A stretch of 8,999 nucleotides of DNA, taken from contig CADBMK010000062.1 in NCBI GenBank assembly GCA_902795785.1, forward strand, positions 1-8,999, in the 5' to 3' direction. This stretch comes from an uncultured Bacteroidia bacterium (GTDB lineage Bacteria; Bacteroidota; Bacteroidia; Bacteroidales; UBA932). The notes beneath the pieces are model-generated. The model worked only from the letters and a program-made list of their open reading frames with translations. It did not search any database and was not told the origin of the DNA. Below, one piece after another: positions 6,417 to 8,999 of the stretch (its first letter is position 1; every line of letters starts with the position of its first letter). Both the position numbers and the translations under genes were made by a program.

Positions 6417-6704
6417 TGGTTTTGCGTTAAGGTATTGTTTCAGCGCATCAACATAATCCTTGAAGGCTTCCTGGCCGGCAGGAGTGATCTTGCAGGTGGT
6501 GCGGGGCATCTTGCCCTTGAAGCCTTTTTCAACGGTGATGTATCCGGCGGCGGTGAGTTTGTCAATCTGCACGCTGAGGTTCCCGGAGGTGGCGCCTGTC
6601 TGCTTCTTGAGATAGGTGAAATCAGCCTCATCGACCCCGGCGAGGATACTAATCACGGCCAGCCGAAGCTCCGAATGAAGGAGTGGGTCTAACTTAGGGA
6701 ACAT
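6414..6704 (-). CDS. winged-helix transcriptional regulator (HTH_27/MarR-ArsR-like)
   Basis: A 96-residue DNA-binding protein. LDPLLHSELRLAVISIL (residues 5-21) is the first helix pair and ADFTYLKKQTGATSGNLSVQ (27-46) the helix-turn-helix with the recognition helix. KLTAAGYITVEKGFKGK plus PRTTCKIT (49-74) form the beta wing, and a C-terminal helix follows for dimerisation. The frame stays open to 6806, but the extra 34 residues show no homology and lie inside the upstream membrane gene. The ATG at 6704 gives the usual family length and sits 4 nt after that gene's stop, with a weak AGG-containing site before it. The two genes form an operon. The protein lacks a sensing domain, so a membrane partner or small ligand may control it. 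Likely targets are its own promoter (palindromes at 7395-7448) and possibly the flavodoxin gene (inference). Confidence 0.88.
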   Translation of the reverse strand: MFPKLDPLLHSELRLAVISILAGVDEADFTYLKKQTGATSGNLSVQIDKLTAAGYITVEKGFKGKMPRTTCKITPAGQEAFKDYVDALKQYLNAKP

Positions 6705-6708
6705 AGGA

Positions 6709-7326
6709 CTACCTGTATTGACGTTTAACGAGGATGCCGGTAATGAAAAGAACGATTCCTGCAAATGTGAACAGGAACATCTGTTCCTCACAGAGCCCAA
6801 TTCCATAATACAGCGCCAGTCCGCCTATTCCGGTAAGGAAACCTGCAATCTTGATTATCCAGTTCTTAAGAGCAATGCCTGTAATGGCCTCTGCCAGACC
6901 GAACAGAAGAATAATCTGAGCGGAAAGACTTGTGCCTACGGCGATGATTACAAGCGGATTCTTGGTGATGGAAGAGCACAGGATATCGAAGATTGCAACA
7001 GAACACGCAAATACGCAGAATGTAAGCCAAATTCCGCCGGTTATGCGGCTGATTACATTCTCGGAACGTACAACGTCATCCCTTTTTGCCAACAGTTTTT
7101 CCAAAGGGAATCCCGCAAGCGGCAAGGCAAACCAAATCGTGTTCCAATATGCGTGGCCGGTACTGTTCCAGAGAACGTACACAACCAGAGAGAACATCGT
7201 AAGAAGCGCACCCCAAAGCATATAGTACTTTGCATTGCTGCGAAGAATGTCTTTGCGGCTGTTATTCAGTGTTTCGGTGATAAGTGACAGGCTTTCCTGA
7301 GCCGTCATTTCTTTGTTTTGTTCCAT
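6709..7326 (-). CDS. polytopic membrane protein co-transcribed with a winged-helix regulator
   Basis: A 205-residue integral membrane protein of unknown function. An amphipathic, charged N-terminal stretch (1-33, MEQNKEMTAQESLSLITETL and on) is cytosolic-like. About five to six transmembrane segments follow, near 35-53, 61-76, 96-117, 124-148, 155-175 and 182-200. A Lys/Arg-rich tail (VKRQYR) ends the protein. No catalytic motif, transporter signature or metal-binding cluster is evident. Similar membrane-protein plus small winged-helix pairs occur in Bacteroidota, which suggests the protein senses the envelope or sequesters or modulates the regulator (inference). It is the first gene of the unit: its stop is 4 nt before the regulator start, and a promoter with palindromic sites lies upstream. 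Confidence 0.8.
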   Translation of the reverse strand: MEQNKEMTAQESLSLITETLNNSRKDILRSNAKYYMLWGALLTMFSLVVYVLWNSTGHAYWNTIWFALPLAGFPLEKLLAKRDDVVRSENVISRITGGIWLTFCVFACSVAIFDILCSSITKNPLVIIAVGTSLSAQIILLFGLAEAITGIALKNWIIKIAGFLTGIGGLALYYGIGLCEEQMFLFTFAGIVLFITGILVKRQYR

Positions 7327-7353
7327 AGTATCAATTGTTTAACTTGTTTTTCG

Positions 7354-7384
7354 GAATAAGAACGCTGCGCAGTTCGCCTTATTC
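7354..7384 (-). promoter_or_regulatory. hairpin at the predicted 5' end of the membrane-protein/regulator mRNA
   Basis: GAATAAG (7354-7360) and CTTATTC (7378-7384) are exact reverse complements. Inside them GAAC and GTTC can also pair around a GC-rich loop that contains the palindrome CTGCGCAG. The stem starts at the base predicted to be the transcription start. There is no T-run after it on either strand, so it is not an intrinsic terminator. It may stabilise the mRNA or control translation. Confidence 0.5.
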
Positions 7385-7390
7385 ACAGTG

Positions 7391-7422
7391 CAAGTATAAA
7401 CAAGTTTATAATATAAACCAAA
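7391..7422 (-). promoter_or_regulatory. promoter of the membrane-protein/regulator unit
   Basis: On the - strand TTTG (7422-7419), a 20-nt spacer, then TATACTTG (7398-7391). The -33 box and spacing are ideal and the -7 box differs from TAnnTTTG at one position. The predicted start is near 7384 and the leader is about 58 nt. The spacer contains a perfect palindrome, which suggests control by a repressor. Confidence 0.6.
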
Positions 7423-7448
7423 TTTTTCGAAAAATATTTTTGTTTATA
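7395..7448. promoter_or_regulatory. cluster of four GTTTATA/TATAAAC half-sites, probable operator
   Basis: TATAAAC occurs at 7395-7401 and 7412-7418, and its reverse complement GTTTATA at 7404-7410 and 7442-7448. The middle pair forms GTTTATA-A-TATAAAC, a perfect palindrome lying between the -33 and -7 boxes. The first pair forms TATAAAC-AA-GTTTATA over the -7 box. A separate 14-bp palindrome, ATTTTTCGAAAAAT (7422-7435), abuts the -33 box. This arrangement fits autorepression by the dimeric winged-helix protein encoded downstream (inference). Confidence 0.55.
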
Positions 7449-7470
7449 GTTCGGTTGTTCTGTGCTATGT

Positions 7471-8886
7471 TTACTCAGGAAGGTACATTCCGTCTTCCTT
7501 GAGGGTCTGGACAAGTTTGTCAGGATCCAGTTCCTTAGGTCCAACTCCCTCCTTAACGGACAGGGCGGCAGCGGTTCCCGCGGCCTGACCCATTGCAAAG
7601 CACGGCGGCATGACGCGGATGGCGGCCATCACCGGACGCTCGGCAGCGGCGCATCGGCCCGCAACAAGCAGGTTGTCCACCTTCAGAGGCAGAAGTGAGC
7701 GATACGGCACATAGAACGGCTCGTTGGTGTTGCGCGCCACGTAGTCCACGTAGCCCTTCTTGTGGATGTCCATGCTGTTGGCGCAGCAGAAGATGGCGTC
7801 GGGATATCTAACCGAATTCATGGCGTCCTCCGTGGTGGCGGTATAGACGCCCTCGATGCGCCTTGTCTCGCGGACTCCCAGGTCTGCGGCGGTCTGGGCA
7901 AGCTCCACGTTCTGGCATCCATCCACATACTTTCTCAGGAACTTGACGATGGCGTCGCACTGCTTGCGTCCGTCCACCTCCGCGTCGGTGACCTGTTTCG
8001 GATCCAGGCCGTCCACGTCATCGCTCTGGGCCATATTCACGGCATAGGTGCCGTCCAGATTCTCGAACAGGGCTATCTTATTGCGCCACGACGGGAATTC
8101 TCCTTTCTCTCGGGCCTGCTTAATCTCGTTCATGTACCACTGACCCTCGTAGTCACCTTCCGCCAGGCAGCGGGCGTTGTGGGCGTCCATCTTGGCTTTG
8201 TCCACGCCGCGCACGGTGAAGAAGAGCGATACGGCCTGTCGGCCGCCCTCGCCGTCTCCGATGACCACCGGCACGCCGGCATCGTAAGCCAGGTCACCGT
8301 CACCGGTGCAGTCTATATATTCCTTGGCAGTCACCTTCCATATTCCGTCCTTGGTTGCAAAATATGCAGCCTTGATCTTGCCACCCTTTGTATCTGCCTT
8401 GATGAAGAGCATATGGTACATAAGGTTCACTCCTGCCTCCGTGCACATACTCTCCAGAGTACGCTTCAGACACTCGTAATCGAATGTCGTGAGGCCGTGG
8501 TGACCTTTATCGCGATAGGCTGTCCATGAGCCGATCTTTGCATCCAGGGGATGGATGGCTCCTCCCTGGGCCACCATTCGGTTGACAAGGTCTTCGTATA
8601 TGCCTCGGATGAGGAACGTCTTTCCGTCCGGTGTGGTGGATGTCATGAACGGGGCTACGAGTCCCGCCGTGGCTGTCCCTCCAAGGACGCCGTTTCGCTC
8701 GGCAAGAATTGTGTTGGCGCCGTGACGCGCCGCCGAGATTGCCGCTCCGGTACCGGCAGGGCCTCCGCCGATTACAAGGACATCGCACTCGAAACTACGC
8801 TTTACAGGGAGCGTCACCCGTGAGGAATCGCAGGACGACAGCAGAACCATGCCTGCCGCGCATAATGGAAGCAATAATGACTTCAT
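7471..8886 (-). CDS. exported FAD-dependent oxidoreductase lipoprotein (FAD_oxidored family)
   Basis: A 471-residue protein. Residues 1-19 form a lipoprotein signal peptide with lipobox LSSC; the lipidated residue would be C19, followed by Asp20. The dinucleotide-binding motif is VLVIGGGPAGTGAAISAARHG (37-57), with E63 at the end of the second strand and GVLGGTATAG (67-75) contacting the flavin. DCTGDGDLA (192-200), GVRETRRIEG (337-346) and NLLVAGRC (405-412) with a final MGQAAGTAAALS helix are the other family hallmarks of FAD_oxidored (PF12831). It probably oxidises a small organic or sugar-like substrate at the envelope; the acceptor and substrate are unknown. No twin-arginine is present in the signal. 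The gene is monocistronic here and visibly GC-richer than the genes at the left of the window. It ends 144 nt before the membrane-protein gene. Confidence 0.9.
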   Translation of the reverse strand: MKSLLLPLCAAGMVLLSSCDSSRVTLPVKRSFECDVLVIGGGPAGTGAAISAARHGANTILAERNGVLGGTATAGLVAPFMTSTTPDGKTFLIRGIYEDLVNRMVAQGGAIHPLDAKIGSWTAYRDKGHHGLTTFDYECLKRTLESMCTEAGVNLMYHMLFIKADTKGGKIKAAYFATKDGIWKVTAKEYIDCTGDGDLAYDAGVPVVIGDGEGGRQAVSLFFTVRGVDKAKMDAHNARCLAEGDYEGQWYMNEIKQAREKGEFPSWRNKIALFENLDGTYAVNMAQSDDVDGLDPKQVTDAEVDGRKQCDAIVKFLRKYVDGCQNVELAQTAADLGVRETRRIEGVYTATTEDAMNSVRYPDAIFCCANSMDIHKKGYVDYVARNTNEPFYVPYRSLLPLKVDNLLVAGRCAAAERPVMAAIRVMPPCFAMGQAAGTAAALSVKEGVGPKELDPDKLVQTLKEDGMYLPE

Positions 8887-8915
8887 ATAATCTGGTGTAT
8901 AGGTTTAAAATCAAA

Positions 8916-8946
8916 GAAAGTTACTAAATAACACCCTCTCTTCAAA
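8916..8946 (-). promoter_or_regulatory. possible promoter of the FAD oxidoreductase gene
   Basis: On the - strand TTTG (8946-8943), 19 nt, then TAACTTTC (8923-8916), one base off TAnnTTTG. The start would be near 8909, about 23 nt before the ATG at 8886. The region from 8887 to the right edge (113 nt) is AT-rich and holds no recognisable gene; no Shine-Dalgarno sequence precedes the ATG. Confidence 0.35.
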
Positions 8947-8999
8947 ATATGTGGAGCTCTCAGTTTTTTCTATTGTTAAGATAAATAGAAATTGCTAAA

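Noticed and set aside
6705..6806. Longer N-terminal form of the winged-helix regulator starting at 6806
   Set aside because: The extra 34 residues overlap the end of the membrane-protein gene, have no family-like sequence, and the ATG at 6704 gives normal length and a 4-nt intergenic spacing.
6718..7287. 189-residue open frame on the + strand opposite the membrane-protein gene
   Set aside because: Its translation is polar and lacks any recognisable fold, while the - strand product has well-formed transmembrane segments.
7422..7435. ATTTTTCGAAAAAT palindrome as terminator of the FAD oxidoreductase gene
   Set aside because: The stem is almost all A-T and no T-tract follows on the - strand; its position against a -33 box fits an operator better.
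7762..8529. 255-residue open frame on the + strand within the FAD oxidoreductase gene
   Set aside because: Antisense to a gene with clear FAD motifs; long open antisense frames are expected in GC-rich coding sequence.

Overview
The window looks like chromosome of a Bacteroidota member, probably order Bacteroidales. Three things suggest this. Start codons mostly lack Shine-Dalgarno sequences. Several gaps carry the Bacteroides-type promoter (TTTG, about 20 nt, TAnnTTTG). The gene families are typical of the group: DUF3427 helicase, TPR/TonB C-terminal fusion, secreted beta-barrel, FAD_oxidored lipoprotein. Genus cannot be fixed from sequence alone. No tRNA, rRNA, CRISPR array, integrase or transposase was seen. 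No gene-free stretch exceeds about 150 nt; the longest are 2738-2882 and 7327-7470.

Left part, + strand (2-2440): the C-terminal part of a large SF2 helicase with DUF3427, cut by the window edge, overlaps a MutT/Nudix hydrolase by an ATGA. A small secreted outer-membrane beta-barrel protein follows after 25 nt. This relatively AT-rich block ends at a clear rho-independent hairpin (2465-2499). A small DUF1653 gene converges on it from the other strand (2501-2737).

Middle part, + strand (2883-5776): a secreted TPR protein with a C-terminal TonB-like domain is followed by a PreA-like dihydropyrimidine dehydrogenase/dihydroorotate dehydrogenase-type flavoprotein. The latter has two C-terminal [4Fe-4S] motifs and a shortened PreT/GltD-like Cys domain at its N terminus. 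It has its own near-consensus promoter, framed by a 9-bp inverted repeat.

Right part, - strand (8886 down to 5781): an exported FAD-dependent oxidoreductase lipoprotein, visibly GC-richer than the left part. Then comes a two-gene unit of a polytopic membrane protein and a small winged-helix regulator, and then an iron-sulfur-flavoprotein-like flavodoxin that converges with preA. The regulator unit has a promoter embedded in repeated GTTTATA/TATAAAC half-sites and a hairpin at the predicted 5' end of its mRNA. Between the regulator and the flavodoxin gene lie three 15-nt direct repeats.

Functionally, the right half holds several flavin or Fe-S redox proteins (PreA-like, ISF-like, FAD lipoprotein) near one small regulatory cassette. 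The left helicase-Nudix pair is the best candidate for a nucleic-acid repair or defence module, but its main enzyme is only partly visible. No clearly new system could be demonstrated. The most unusual elements are the trimmed Cys domain on PreA, the operator-like palindrome set at 7395-7448 and the 15-nt repeat array at 6375-6416.
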